Shown one piece after another: positions 36,037 through 46,148 of a stretch of 64,000 nt of DNA (positions are counted from its first letter, which is position 1; every line of letters starts with the position of its first letter). The notes beneath the pieces are model-generated. The model was not told the DNA's origin and searched no databases. It saw only the letters and a program-made list of their open reading frames with translations. The position numbers were made by a program, and so were the translations under genes. The stretch is from Thiotrichaceae bacterium UBA973. Its GTDB lineage: Bacteria; Pseudomonadota; Gammaproteobacteria; Eutrophobiales; Eutrophobiaceae. The stretch lies in NCBI GenBank assembly GCA_002292815.1, contig DBBX01000027.1, positions 62,001 through 126,000 on the forward strand, given 5' to 3'.

Positions 36037-37467
36037 TTAAAATGCTTTCAACTTTTTATAGCCATACAAGACTATCTTTAATAATTGCCAACCATTTCTA
36101 AATCTTTGTATTTGCGTATTACCATAACGCCGTTGTTTATAATTTATAGGAATTTCAACCATTTTCAAATTTAACTTCGAAGAACAAAACAATAGATCAA
36201 AATCACCAAAAGGATCATAGAATTTAAAATAGTCTCTTTCTTTCTTCATCCTTATGTAATCTGATTTAGTCAATACTTTGGTACCACATAATGTATCCGT
36301 ATACCTTTGATTCAAGAGCCAGGTAAACATTAATGAAAAACCCCAGTTTGCAATTAAATTTAAAAATCGCATCGCCTCTTCTTCCATAGGGTAAATGAGC
36401 CTACTCCCATTTATATATTCTCCTTTCCCCGAGGTTATTGCGTTCCAAAATTTATCGAGTTCCTCAGGTGGAACCGTAAGATCTCCATCAAGTATTATTA
36501 ACACTTCACCTTGTGCATTATCAAATCCCATAAATGTTGCATCAGCTTTACCTTTACCTAATTGTCTCAATAGTTTGATGTTCGACTTAGGGTATTTACC
36601 TATCACTCGCTCTATTTCTTCATATGTCCCATCAGTGCTATGGCCCTCAACAAAGATAATTTCAATCTCTTCAGTAAATTGCGGAATTCGTTGTACTGCA
36701 GATTCAATATTACCCTTTTCATTTCGACAAGGAATTATAATTGAGCAGCTTTTGTTTTTAGGTAGAATCTGTTTAAGCGATCTTGCAATCACGTAATTTC
36801 TCAAACAAAAACGACGCACGATGGGGAGTGTCGCTATATATTTATTAATTACATTTCCTAATCCTGCCATACGTAAGGGTAGTAATTGTCGCCAATCACA
36901 ACCGACGATATCAAAATCAGCAAGTTCTAAAATATTAACAATATCACTTGTTGCCATGTAATTTTGTTCCACTTGTGGCATCTTCAAACCGATTATTTCG
37001 GCGAGTTTTAAGACCGGCTCCCAAAAGTACGTGTAATAGCTAATAATGATTCTTGTTTCTCTGGTGCATAAGGGATGAAGCTGAAATAGTGTTTTTTGAC
37101 AATCCACTAGTGAGCCAATGGTGTCGGAAAGAATTATAAAATCGAATTTTTCATCAATAATTTCAATTGCTTTTTTATTTTCAACATCTGCAACATAAAA
37201 GGTATGTTCAGGATGTTCCTTTCTCGCTATATCAATCGCCTTCTCACTGAAATCAATGCCCACACCCCGCGAAGGCTCAAGCGATGCAAGCAAGTCCCCA
37301 TTACCACAACCTAAATCTAAAATCCTTGAGTTATTTGATACTAAAAAAGACAAATAACGTTGATCCTGTTGATGAAAAAATACGTTTTTCTGCTTCCATA
37401 TTGTACGATCACAAGCATACTGATCGGCCATTCTTCTTATTTTGTCCTTACGCTTTAATTCACTCAT
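36037..37467 (-). CDS. Methyltransferase-GT2 fusion
   Basis: 476 residues with two domains. Residues 1 to about 225 are a SAM-dependent methyltransferase (ILDLGCGNGDLL, FDFIILSDTIG). Residues about 240-476 are a GT2 enzyme of the polyprenyl-phosphate type (SIIIPCRNEKGNIES, VEGHSTDGT, LDGDLTVPPEEL as metal site, and a final GNTQIQRFRNGWQLL). I take the ATG at 37467; a TTG nine bases upstream is possible. It lies upstream of pilA on the same strand, beside a second methyltransferase gene. Acceptors are unknown, but a lipid-linked methylated sugar would fit. Confidence 0.78.
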   Translation of the reverse strand: MSELKRKDKIRRMADQYACDRTIWKQKNVFFHQQDQRYLSFLVSNNSRILDLGCGNGDLLASLEPSRGVGIDFSEKAIDIARKEHPEHTFYVADVENKKAIEIIDEKFDFIILSDTIGSLVDCQKTLFQLHPLCTRETRIIISYYTYFWEPVLKLAEIIGLKMPQVEQNYMATSDIVNILELADFDIVGCDWRQLLPLRMAGLGNVINKYIATLPIVRRFCLRNYVIARSLKQILPKNKSCSIIIPCRNEKGNIESAVQRIPQFTEEIEIIFVEGHSTDGTYEEIERVIGKYPKSNIKLLRQLGKGKADATFMGFDNAQGEVLIILDGDLTVPPEELDKFWNAITSGKGEYINGSRLIYPMEEEAMRFLNLIANWGFSLMFTWLLNQRYTDTLCGTKVLTKSDYIRMKKERDYFKFYDPFGDFDLLFCSSKLNLKMVEIPINYKQRRYGNTQIQRFRNGWQLLKIVLYGYKKLKAF

Positions 37468-37567
37468 GATAAACAAAAATCTTCATATAATATTTAAGAC
37501 ATAGACTAAATGATTATGGTCGTTAATACGTCTTACTTAATTTGTATAACATTTATTGTTGGCCTAA

Positions 37568-38314
37568 CTATTTCTTTTCTAGAACTATAAGCATTCTCGT
37601 AGCAAAGACGCGAGGCAAACAAGCACATAGCCGATCTATTATCTGCATTAAAGCAAAAAATCTTGATGGATATAATTGCGTTCCTGTATAGCCTCCACTA
37701 GCAACATAAGAAATAGCTGGTATTTTAATAATTTTTAGTGCATTCCAATTTTTTTTAATTCTTATACATTTTTCCCAACAAAATATTCTGCTTGCATTAC
37801 CTTGCGCTGCGTAATATTGCTGATCAAATGTCAATGATTGTGAAGCACTATTCCACTCAATTTTATTATTTAATCTCAATGGTTCTGGATGAAAAAAACC
37901 ATAGACTAATAACCCCAATAAACTTAGATGCGGCTCGAAAATTAATAACCTCCCAGATTCCATGAGCACCCTATTGAATTCTTTTAAGGCATCTCCGGGA
38001 TATTTTAAATGGTGAAAAACGTCAAACAATATCAAGTTGGATATTGAGTTATCCTGGTAAGATAAATTATATGCGTTCTCCATACCATCTATATAACTAC
38101 TATCATGCTGATCAGTGCATATACATTCAGGAATAATTTCCTTTATTTTCCCTATGCCTGAACCCAGCTCAACTATTTTCCCTGTATTATTTAAAACAAG
38201 GTTTTGTTTTATTAATATATAAAAGTCTCTGTATATCTTCCGAAGCAATAACTTCTCATTCCATATTTTGTTATGCTTATTCAACAACGAAATGTTTTCA
38301 TTTGTTTCACTCAT
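37568..38314 (-). CDS. Class I SAM-dependent methyltransferase
   Basis: 248 residues. IVELGSGIGKIKEI is SAM motif I; LILFDVFHHLKYPGDALKEF and the RLLIFEPHLSLLG segment are typical of the methyltransferase-11 group. It has no signal peptide. It is next to the methyltransferase-GT2 fusion gene and likely belongs to the same glycan-modifying group. A role on a lipid rather than a sugar cannot be excluded. Confidence 0.72.
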   Translation of the reverse strand: MSETNENISLLNKHNKIWNEKLLLRKIYRDFYILIKQNLVLNNTGKIVELGSGIGKIKEIIPECICTDQHDSSYIDGMENAYNLSYQDNSISNLILFDVFHHLKYPGDALKEFNRVLMESGRLLIFEPHLSLLGLLVYGFFHPEPLRLNNKIEWNSASQSLTFDQQYYAAQGNASRIFCWEKCIRIKKNWNALKIIKIPAISYVASGGYTGTQLYPSRFFALMQIIDRLCACLPRVFATRMLIVLEKK

Positions 38315-38366
38315 ATAAAACTTTTCAACACATTATTATGTCGTGCTTTTTTGTATTGTCGAAACA

Positions 38367-39674
38367 TCAATTGAGACCTAATTTCTCAAGTCGATAACGT
38401 AATGCGCGAAAACTGATTCCCAGTAATTTCGCTGCTGCTGTTTTATTCCATCGTGTTTTTTCCAAGGCCTCAATGATTTTCTGTTTTTCTATATCATCCA
38501 ACACTGAATCCAGAGCAGCGTTGTTTGATACTACTTTTTTGACAGGTTCTGAAAGCTGAATATCTTCTAAGCTGATAATATTATTACTGCATAATGTTAC
38601 TGCACGTTCAAGTATGTTCTCCAATTCCCTGACATTTCCTGGAAATTGATATGACTCAAGTAATTTTTTCACATCATCACTTAATTCCTGCTTTTTATTG
38701 CCTGAAACCTGAACCATTGCGTCAAGAATATGATCGGCAAGCAATAAGATATCATTTGTTCTTTCTCTTAATGGCGGAATTTTTAATTCGATGACATTAA
38801 TTCTGTAAAACAAATCCTGACGAAACATTTTTTGTTTAACGCGCTCAGACAAATCGTAGTTCGTCGCACTTAGTATTCTAACATCCACTTTTATTTCGTT
38901 CTGAGAACCAACAGGTCGGATCACCTTTTCCTGAATCGCGCGAAGTAATTTAACCTGCATATGTTGTGGTAGTTCAGCAATTTCATCAAGAAATAGTGTC
39001 CCCCCGTCTGCAGCTTGAAAAAGGCCCCCTTTATCAGTCAACGCACCAGTAAAACTCCCTTTTTTATGCCCAAATAATTCACTCTCCATTAAATCGGATG
39101 GAATCGCGCCACAATTGATTGGAATAAAGGGTTTATCCGCGCGAGGTCCATAATCATGAATCATATTGGCAACTAATTCTTTACCCGTTCCTGATTCACC
39201 ACTGATATAGATCGGGGCTTGACTGTGAGCAACTTTTTCAATCTTCTTTTGTAAATCTTGCATTACCTTACTAACACCAATGATCATTTGTTTTTTTGTA
39301 TCTTTTTTTAATCTTGCTTTTAATGCACTTTGCACTACTGTTCTTAATGTATTCAGATCGATTGGTTTTGTTAAAAAATCAAATGCGCCATACTTCAATG
39401 CTTGAATAGCACTATCCATGCTCCCATGCGCGGTAATTACAGCAATAGGGATTTGCGGAAAGTTCATCTGCATTTCATCAACAAATTCTACACCGTCTCC
39501 ATCAGGTAATTTCATATCTGTTAAACACAGGTCAAACTTATGCTGGCTTAATAGAGTCCTCGCCACTGCCAGATCCTCCGCACAATAACTGTCGATGTTC
39601 ATTCGTTTCAGAGTTATCCCCAATAATTCTCGAATATCAGGTTCGTCATCTATAATTAATACAAGTTGCGGCAT
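38367..39674 (-). CDS. pilR: Sigma-54-dependent response regulator PilR
   Basis: 435 residues in NtrC order. The receiver domain has acidic pocket DDEPD (9-13) and phospho-acceptor D53 (LTDMKLPDGDG). The AAA+ domain has Walker A GESGTGKE, the sigma-54 contact loop as GSFTGA and Walker B GGTLFLDE. The C-terminus is a Fis-type helix-turn-helix (NKTAAAKLLGISFRALRYRL). It is 2 bp from the sensor gene. Its target is most likely the sigma-54 promoter of pilA in this same window. Confidence 0.92.
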   Translation of the reverse strand: MPQLVLIIDDEPDIRELLGITLKRMNIDSYCAEDLAVARTLLSQHKFDLCLTDMKLPDGDGVEFVDEMQMNFPQIPIAVITAHGSMDSAIQALKYGAFDFLTKPIDLNTLRTVVQSALKARLKKDTKKQMIIGVSKVMQDLQKKIEKVAHSQAPIYISGESGTGKELVANMIHDYGPRADKPFIPINCGAIPSDLMESELFGHKKGSFTGALTDKGGLFQAADGGTLFLDEIAELPQHMQVKLLRAIQEKVIRPVGSQNEIKVDVRILSATNYDLSERVKQKMFRQDLFYRINVIELKIPPLRERTNDILLLADHILDAMVQVSGNKKQELSDDVKKLLESYQFPGNVRELENILERAVTLCSNNIISLEDIQLSEPVKKVVSNNAALDSVLDDIEKQKIIEALEKTRWNKTAAAKLLGISFRALRYRLEKLGLN

Positions 39675-39676
39675 TC

Positions 39677-41296
39677 CTATTCCAACTCTTCCGATTTATT
39701 GATAGGCATAAAACTCACTCTAAATATTGTTCCTTTAGTTGATGTTGTATGAAGAATTAGAGTTGCTTGATTTGCCTCGCAAAGTTCACGCGCCAGATAC
39801 AAACCTAATCCAGAACCTTTTGTTTCAGTTGTGAAAAATGGTTCAAACAATTGTTCCTTAATTTCATTTGATATACCCATGCCATAATCAATAATATCGA
39901 TGTATGGTCTTTGTGAGTCATCACCGACATCACACAACAATGTCACAATTGGAATACCCCTACTATAGCGTTTAGCATTTTCGCATAGATTCCATAATAC
40001 TTGGTATAATTGAGAAGGATCCATCCTCACAAATATATCATTCTTATTTTCTTCCAGGCGCACACAGTTCTTAGGCAATTCACATCCTGTTGCAAACTCG
40101 TCAATAAACTTAATCAACCACGGGATTAAAGCGAACTCTTCAGATGTTGTTTTTTCTCTGCGACTAATACTTAAAACATTCTCTATTATATTATTTATAC
40201 GAAGTGAATGGTCGTTAATTATTTCGGTTAACCGTAGGTCTTCAACTGTAAGAGATTCAGATTCACATAATAATTGACTAGCATGATTAATTGCACCTAA
40301 TGGATTTCTGACTTCATGCGCGATACTTGCAGTAAGTCTACCAAGTGAAGCAAGCTTTAAATGCTGCGCACGTTGTTTCACTCGAGAAAAGTTTTCAATA
40401 AAAATTAAAACTTGATAACTTGATTCTAATGTTAACTTTATAAATGAGACTTGAAGTTCAACTTCACCTTCATCAAATTTAATAATAATATTCTGTTTAT
40501 CACTATTTTGGAGCCAGACATCAAGATGTTCTTTTATATAAAAACTAATGAAATATGAAGCTTTGTTAGTGCTTTCGCCATGTTGTCCAATTAAATGCTT
40601 TGCAGATTTATTTATTAACAAGATATTCATGTCGCGATCCAATACCATGATCCCGGACCGCATCCTCTGGACAATATGTTCATTTAGTTTCGCAAGCTCA
40701 TTTATTTCAATTGCTTGCAACTCTGCTAATGCTTCAGTTTCTTTTACTTTGGTAGCAAGTAAATTGCCAATAATAGCTATTATAAAAAACGTAGCACCTA
40801 GAATTCCTGCATGGGTGTAATTTACCGAATAATAAAATTCAAAAAACTGAAGATAAACTTCATGCCCAAGCACGAAAAAAGTTGCGATAGCAGCAAACAG
40901 GATTGCTATTTTTCCTACTCGAAGAAGACTGCCTCCGGCAACAGCAATTGCAATCAACAACCCAAAACCGCTGCTAAGCCCATTACTTGAATACATCAAC
41001 AAACTCAACATGATGATGTCTATCAAGACATGGAATGCAACCTGAAGATTAAACCTTGGAAATTCACATCGAATAAAATAACTAAAAACTATAGCTATCA
41101 ATAAATAGCTATGACATGCGATAGAAAACAGTTCCTCATCAAGACTACCCAGTGGTTGGGGTAAGCGACCGATATAGACTAAAAGCAGAAATAATCCTGA
41201 AAGTAATATCCGATAATAATTAAAATAGGCTAGTGCTTGCCAATTTATGGAATCTTGATCATACGAAACCGATGCTTTTTTATTAAAATTTTCCAT
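39677..41296 (-). CDS. pilS: Pilin-regulating sensor histidine kinase PilS
   Basis: 539 residues. Six hydrophobic segments fill residues 25-182, followed by a PAS-like domain (about 205-305), a HisKA domain with H327 (SIAHEVRNPLGAINHAS) and an ATPase domain with N-box NLCENAKRYS, G1 DYGMGIS and G2 GSGLGLYLARE. PilS of Pseudomonas has the same six-helix layout and senses pilin in the membrane. The start is taken as ATG 41296 rather than the TTG just before it. Confidence 0.9.
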   Translation of the reverse strand: MENFNKKASVSYDQDSINWQALAYFNYYRILLSGLFLLLVYIGRLPQPLGSLDEELFSIACHSYLLIAIVFSYFIRCEFPRFNLQVAFHVLIDIIMLSLLMYSSNGLSSGFGLLIAIAVAGGSLLRVGKIAILFAAIATFFVLGHEVYLQFFEFYYSVNYTHAGILGATFFIIAIIGNLLATKVKETEALAELQAIEINELAKLNEHIVQRMRSGIMVLDRDMNILLINKSAKHLIGQHGESTNKASYFISFYIKEHLDVWLQNSDKQNIIIKFDEGEVELQVSFIKLTLESSYQVLIFIENFSRVKQRAQHLKLASLGRLTASIAHEVRNPLGAINHASQLLCESESLTVEDLRLTEIINDHSLRINNIIENVLSISRREKTTSEEFALIPWLIKFIDEFATGCELPKNCVRLEENKNDIFVRMDPSQLYQVLWNLCENAKRYSRGIPIVTLLCDVGDDSQRPYIDIIDYGMGISNEIKEQLFEPFFTTETKGSGLGLYLARELCEANQATLILHTTSTKGTIFRVSFMPINKSEELE

Positions 41297-41319
41297 CAAG
41301 TATTATAGATTATTTTTAT

Positions 41320-41336
41320 TTGGCACGTTTATTGTG
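41320..41336 (+). promoter_or_regulatory. Sigma-54-like sequence upstream of sucC
   Basis: TTGGCACGTTTATTGTG matches the -24 element fully and most of the -12 element, but the essential GC is GT. It would direct transcription towards sucC with a leader of about 190 nt. Treat as weak. Confidence 0.25.
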
Positions 41337-41477
41337 GCCTATATTTTAATGTCGAAACTATAGGTCGAATAATATAAGATTATGGATAATTGATGGCTTA
41401 ATAAATGACTATGACGATTAAATTCATTAAAAATGCACCATAATTGATTAAATTTGTTGAATACAACGACTATTTTT

Positions 41478-41498
41478 TAAGAAATAACACATTTCTTA
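41478..41498. repeat. Inverted repeat upstream of sucC
   Basis: TAAGAAAT-N5-ATTTCTTA, 8-bp perfect arms, 38 bp before the sucC ATG. It may be an operator or leader hairpin; no binding protein is known. Confidence 0.3.
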
Positions 41499-41535
41499 CA
41501 ACATTATCTCAATCTATCACTGTTAAGGACATAAC

Positions 41536-42705
41536 ATGAACCTACACGAATATCAGGCTAAAAAACTATTCGATGACTATGGCATACCCACCCCGTCAGG
41601 CAAATCAGCACAAAGTGTTGCTGAGGCAAAACAATGCGCATCAGAGCTAGGTGGTGATGGCTGGATAGTCAAGGCTCAGGTTCATGCTGGCGGGCGAGGC
41701 AAGGCGGGCGGCGTAAAAATTGCAAAAGGAGAAGAGGAATTGGAGTCTATTGTCGATTCATTACTTGGTTCTCAGTTAGTCACGAAACAATCCGCACCTC
41801 ATGGACAGCCTGTTAACAGAGTCTTAATTGCATCACTTTCTGATATCGCCTCTGAGCTATATCTCGGCTTAGTCGTCGACCGTGCTAGTCGAAGAGTCGC
41901 CATTATGGCATCAACAGAAGGTGGAATGGACATTGAAGAAGTAGCCGCCACTCAACCGGAAAAGATTATAAGCGTTATTGTCGATCCCGTGCTTGGGCTG
42001 CAAGGTCATCAATCTCGTCGGATCGGCTTTGCGCTAGGTTTTGATAATAATCAGAGAAAGCAGTTGACCTCTATATTGCAAGGCTTGTACAAATTATTTA
42101 CCGAAAATGATCTGAGCCTAGTTGAAATCAACCCACTCATTATTAACAAAGAAGGCAATTTAGTCGCCATCGATGCAAAGGTGGGGATAGATGACAATGC
42201 CCTCTTTAGGCACCCCAAACTTGAAGAGCTACGAGATCCAACTCAAGAAGATGAAAAAGAAAATATCGCAAGGCAGTTTGATCTTAACTATATCACTCTG
42301 GATGGCAACATTGCCTGCATGGTCAATGGTGCTGGCTTAGCAATGGCAACGATGGATATTATTCAACTACACGGCGGCAAACCTGCAAACTTTCTTGATG
42401 TCGGCGGCGGCGCAACTGCAGAGAGAGTTGCGGAAGCATTCAAGTTAATTGTCTCTGACAAAAATGTAGAAGCTATATTAGTCAATATCTTTGGCGGTAT
42501 CGTCCGCTGTGATTTGATTGCAGAAGGAATTATTCAAGCGGTAAAAGAAGTAGGCGTTGATGTGCCCGTAGTCGTTAGATTAGAAGGTACCAATGTAAAC
42601 GAAGGTAAAGCCGCTCTCGCAAAAAGTGGACTTGACTTACTTGCAGCAGAGGATCTCTCTGATGCTGCCCAAAAGGCAGTTGCTGCTGTTGGAGGAGCAA
42701 AATAA
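41536..42705 (+). CDS. sucC: Succinyl-CoA synthetase, beta subunit
   Basis: 389 residues, the usual length. The ATP-grasp N-terminal half starts MNLHEYQAKKLFDDYGIPTP and has VKAQVHAGGRGKAGG; the C-terminal half has the GGATAERV and NIFGGIVRCD signatures. It makes ATP or GTP from succinyl-CoA in the TCA cycle. AAGGA lies 6 nt before the ATG. Its stop and the sucD start share one base (TAATG), so translation is coupled. Confidence 0.97.
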   Translation: MNLHEYQAKKLFDDYGIPTPSGKSAQSVAEAKQCASELGGDGWIVKAQVHAGGRGKAGGVKIAKGEEELESIVDSLLGSQLVTKQSAPHGQPVNRVLIASLSDIASELYLGLVVDRASRRVAIMASTEGGMDIEEVAATQPEKIISVIVDPVLGLQGHQSRRIGFALGFDNNQRKQLTSILQGLYKLFTENDLSLVEINPLIINKEGNLVAIDAKVGIDDNALFRHPKLEELRDPTQEDEKENIARQFDLNYITLDGNIACMVNGAGLAMATMDIIQLHGGKPANFLDVGGGATAERVAEAFKLIVSDKNVEAILVNIFGGIVRCDLIAEGIIQAVKEVGVDVPVVVRLEGTNVNEGKAALAKSGLDLLAAEDLSDAAQKAVAAVGGAK

Positions 42706-43577
42706 TGGCAATTTTAATCGACAAAAACACTAAAGTAATTGTGCAAGGTTTTACCGGTCGTCAAGGTACATTCCATTCAGAACAAGCCATTGAATACGGA
42801 ACACAACTAGTTGGTGGCGTTACTCCTGGGAAGGGTGGTGAAAAACATCTGAACAAGCCTGTGTTTGATACGGTTACAGACGCAGTAAATGAAACTGGGG
42901 CTAATGCAAGCATGATTATGGTACCGCCTGCATTCGCAGCAGAAGCGATAACAGAAGCTGCAGAAGCCGGAATTAATATCATCGTCTGTATCACTGAAGG
43001 CATACCAGTATTAGACATGGTTAAGGCAAGAGCTTATGTTGACCAATTTCCAGAGATAAGACTTGTTGGGCCTAACTGTCCCGGCGTCATTACGCCTGGC
43101 CAATGCAAGATAGGCATAATGCCAGGCAGTATTCATAAAGTTGGCAGTATCGGCGTAGTTTCACGCTCAGGAACACTGACCTACGAAGCGGTTCATCAAA
43201 CCACAATGAACGGACTTGGACAAAGTACTTGTGTGGGTATTGGCGGCGATCCTATTAATGGCACGAACTTCATTGATTGCTTGGCGTTATTTCAAGAAGA
43301 TCCTGATACGAAAGGTATCATAATGGTTGGTGAGATAGGTGGCACAGCAGAAGAAGAAGCAGCACAGTTTATTAAGGATAATGTTACTAAACCTGTCGTT
43401 GGCTACATCGCTGGCGTCACTGCCCCGCCCGGAAAAAGAATGGGCCATGCTGGCGCTATTATTTCAGGAGGGAAAGGGACTGCCGATGATAAATTTGCCG
43501 CTCTTGATGAAGCAAATGTTAAAACTGTTCGCTCACCAAGTGAACTAGGAACTGCCATTGCATCCATAATGCCCTAG
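42705..43577 (+). CDS. sucD: Succinyl-CoA synthetase, alpha subunit
   Basis: 290 residues. The CoA-binding Rossmann domain (VIVQGFTGRQGTFHSEQAI), the VGPNCPGVITPG segment and the phospho-histidine loop (GKRMGHAGAIISGG) are all present, together with GGDPINGTNFIDCL. It forms the heterotetramer with SucC. No other TCA genes are in the window, so sucCD is detached from the sucAB-lpd type operon here. Confidence 0.97.
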   Translation: MAILIDKNTKVIVQGFTGRQGTFHSEQAIEYGTQLVGGVTPGKGGEKHLNKPVFDTVTDAVNETGANASMIMVPPAFAAEAITEAAEAGINIIVCITEGIPVLDMVKARAYVDQFPEIRLVGPNCPGVITPGQCKIGIMPGSIHKVGSIGVVSRSGTLTYEAVHQTTMNGLGQSTCVGIGGDPINGTNFIDCLALFQEDPDTKGIIMVGEIGGTAEEEAAQFIKDNVTKPVVGYIAGVTAPPGKRMGHAGAIISGGKGTADDKFAALDEANVKTVRSPSELGTAIASIMP

Positions 43578-43622
43578 CCTTTTATCAAGGATTAATATAT
43601 CTACCCTAAACTTGAACACATC

Positions 43623-43657
43623 TTTTATCTGCTTGTTATTTTAACAAGCAGATAAAA
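43623..43657. terminator. Perfect hairpin after sucD
   Basis: Arms TTTTATCTGCTTGTTA and TAACAAGCAGATAAAA are exact complements with a 3-nt loop. It starts 45 bp after the sucD stop and ends 34 bp before nadE. The AT-rich arm ends could supply the U-tract, so it may end the sucCD message. It shares GCTTGTTATT with the palindrome after gdh. Confidence 0.55.
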
Positions 43658-43691
43658 TCAGTTTCTAGGCTTTTAGTTAGATCATGAAAAC

Positions 43692-45326
43692 ATGTCTGCA
43701 AATCAACTGCATATTATACTAGCTCAATTAAACCTTACCGTTGGCGATCTTGAGGGTAATACAAAAAAAATAATTGCGTCTATAGATACTGCTTGTTCAA
43801 CTTATAACGCTGACATAATTATTTTCCCAGAACTCACTATTAGTTCTTACCCGCCAGAAGATTTACTATTAAGACCTGCTTTCCTAGACACTACGAGAAA
43901 AGCACTAGATGAAATTATAACTGCTACAAATAACATTCATGTACTAATCGGTTATCCCTGTTTACATGAAGGTGAGCTATACAATGCTTGCAGCCTTATT
44001 AAAAACAAAAAAATATTACAAACCTATTTCAAACAAAACTTGCCGAACTACGGTGTGTTCGATGAAAAACGTTATTTCAAGAAAGGAACCGAACATTGCT
44101 TGTTTGACATTAATGGTATTAAAGCAGCAATAAGTATCTGCGAAGATGTCTGGGTACCAGAGTTCACTCAAGAGATTGCAGCCGCAGGAGCGCAACTTTT
44201 ATTTAATATGAATGCATCGCCCTATCATAAAAACAAGTTATCACAACGAGAAGAAATAATTTCAAAACAAGCTTTGAACTCAGGTTTGTATATCGTCTAT
44301 ACCAACCTAGTAGGCGGCCAAGACGAACTCGTGTTTGATGGCAACTCAATGATTATTGATAATCATGGCAAACGTATTTTCCATGCACCACAATTTATAG
44401 AAGGCTTATACAGTACTACATTAGATTTAGAGTGCCCGAATAATCATAAACTAAATAATGTATATACTGCGCCATCAAACGAGGAAGAGAATATATACAA
44501 CGCACTTGTCCTTGGCGTAAAAGATTACGTAAGAAAGAATAACTTTAAAGGAGCGCTTATTGGTCTATCAGGCGGAATCGATTCAGCACTCACTCTCAGC
44601 ATTGCTGTCGATGCTTTAGGATCTAAAAATGTTGAAGTATTGATTATGCCTTCGCGCTATACCGCAGACATGAGTAATGAAGATGCCTGTCTACAAGCAA
44701 AAATGCTTAATGTTGATTATGAAATAATTTCTATTGAACAACCTTTTGAAGCTTTGCTAAAAGCACTAGAACCTCGTTTTAAAGATTTACCTACCGACAC
44801 TACAGAAGAAAATATTCAGGCCCGTTGTAGAGGCATTTTACTCATGGCGGTTTCCAATAAAAGTGGAAAGATAGTTTTAACAACCGGAAACAAAAGTGAA
44901 ATGGCTGTTGGTTATGCCACGCTCTATGGTGATATGGCGGGCGGCTATGCGCCACTCAAAGACGTATGGAAAACGCTGGTCTACCGACTCGCAAAATGGC
45001 GTAATACGCAACAAGCTGTAATACCAGAAAGAGTCATCGATAGACCCCCTACAGCCGAGCTACGTCATGATCAACTGGATCAAGACTCACTGCCTGATTA
45101 TGAGATTCTGGATCCTATTCTTGAGCAATATATAGAGCTTGATAGGCATCCGAAAAAAATTATTGCCGCAGGCTATGATGCAGACGCTGTATATAAACTT
45201 ATTGCTCTGGTAGATAGAAATGAATATAAGCGTAGACAAGCAGCGCCAGGAGTCAGAATAACTGAAAGGGCTTTTGGCAGAGATCGCCGTTATCCTATTA
45301 GTTCGGGTTATACAGAAAATAAATGA
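43692..45326 (+). CDS. nadE: Glutamine-dependent NAD+ synthase
   Basis: 544 residues with two domains. The N-terminal nitrilase-type glutaminase shows its catalytic set: Glu in IIFPELTISSYPP, Lys in FKQNLPNYGVFDE and Cys in ISICEDVW. The C-terminal synthetase has the P-loop LSGGIDSALT and TTGNKSEMAVGY. It makes NAD from deamido-NAD with ATP and glutamine-derived ammonia. It is convergent with bamD; the two genes abut without a gap. Confidence 0.95.
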   Translation: MSANQLHIILAQLNLTVGDLEGNTKKIIASIDTACSTYNADIIIFPELTISSYPPEDLLLRPAFLDTTRKALDEIITATNNIHVLIGYPCLHEGELYNACSLIKNKKILQTYFKQNLPNYGVFDEKRYFKKGTEHCLFDINGIKAAISICEDVWVPEFTQEIAAAGAQLLFNMNASPYHKNKLSQREEIISKQALNSGLYIVYTNLVGGQDELVFDGNSMIIDNHGKRIFHAPQFIEGLYSTTLDLECPNNHKLNNVYTAPSNEEENIYNALVLGVKDYVRKNNFKGALIGLSGGIDSALTLSIAVDALGSKNVEVLIMPSRYTADMSNEDACLQAKMLNVDYEIISIEQPFEALLKALEPRFKDLPTDTTEENIQARCRGILLMAVSNKSGKIVLTTGNKSEMAVGYATLYGDMAGGYAPLKDVWKTLVYRLAKWRNTQQAVIPERVIDRPPTAELRHDQLDQDSLPDYEILDPILEQYIELDRHPKKIIAAGYDADAVYKLIALVDRNEYKRRQAAPGVRITERAFGRDRRYPISSGYTENK

Positions 45327-46100
45327 TTATTTAACGACTTCTATTTCCTTCACTTCATAAAGCCCGGGATGATTAGGGTAATTCAGTTCTAGCACACGTA
45401 ACGCATCATTGGAAAGATCATCCATCTCCAGTACTCGGTAGGCCTTGGCCATAACAACTAAGGCATCAGGAACAGATGGTGTCTTGGGGTAATTTTCTAT
45501 CACATACCTGCCCCTGTTAACAGCTGCGACGAATGCCCCTCGACGCATATAATAATTAGCGACATGCACCTCATTTTTTGCCAGGATATTTCGTAAATAA
45601 CGCATCCGCTTTGCTGAATCTGCTACATACTGGCTTTCGGGAAACCGTTTAACAAGCTCAGAAAATTCCTGGAAGGCACTAAAAGCTGCACCCGGGTCAC
45701 GTTGAGATTCATCTGTAGGCATATAACGCTGCATCATGCCCTTGCCTCGATTAAAGTGCGTCAAACCTTTTAGGTAATAGGTATAATCGACGTGTGCATT
45801 TTGAGGGTATAATTTAATAAATCGATTACATGCTGCAATTGCAGCATCCGGTTCTTCATTCTTGTAATGAGCAAAAGCTAAATCCATTAATGCTTGTTGC
45901 GCATGGACACCGAATGGGAATCTGGTCTCTAATTTTTGATAATACTCGACTGCCTTATCAAATGAGCCAGAGTCCAGTTCTCCCCTTGCCTCAGTATAGA
46001 GTCGATCAGCATCCCAAGCAGCAGTATCATCGCCCTTATCTTTGAAATGAGAACAGCCTGAAATTATAAAAATCAGTAAAAATATTATTGAATGTCGCAT
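45327..46100 (-). CDS. bamD: Outer membrane assembly lipoprotein BamD
   Basis: 257 residues. The signal peptide ends in a lipobox IISGC with C16 as lipidated residue. Five TPR-like repeats follow (LYTEARGELDSGSFDKAVEYY, ALMDLAFAHYKNEEPDAAIA, YYLKGLTHFNRGKG and so on). BamD is the essential partner of BamA in outer membrane protein folding, facing the periplasm. It is divergent from rluD, the arrangement known from E. coli and Pseudomonas. Confidence 0.95.
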   Translation of the reverse strand: MRHSIIFLLIFIISGCSHFKDKGDDTAAWDADRLYTEARGELDSGSFDKAVEYYQKLETRFPFGVHAQQALMDLAFAHYKNEEPDAAIAACNRFIKLYPQNAHVDYTYYLKGLTHFNRGKGMMQRYMPTDESQRDPGAAFSAFQEFSELVKRFPESQYVADSAKRMRYLRNILAKNEVHVANYYMRRGAFVAAVNRGRYVIENYPKTPSVPDALVVMAKAYRVLEMDDLSNDALRVLELNYPNHPGLYEVKEIEVVK

Positions 46101-46148
46101 AGACTGTAGGTTAGCTCAAACCCATCTTGAGGGCAAAGCTTGAAACAT

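Noticed and set aside
36395..36796. 133-codon open frame on the plus strand
   Set aside because: It lies wholly inside the methyltransferase-GT2 gene on the other strand and has no recognisable domain.
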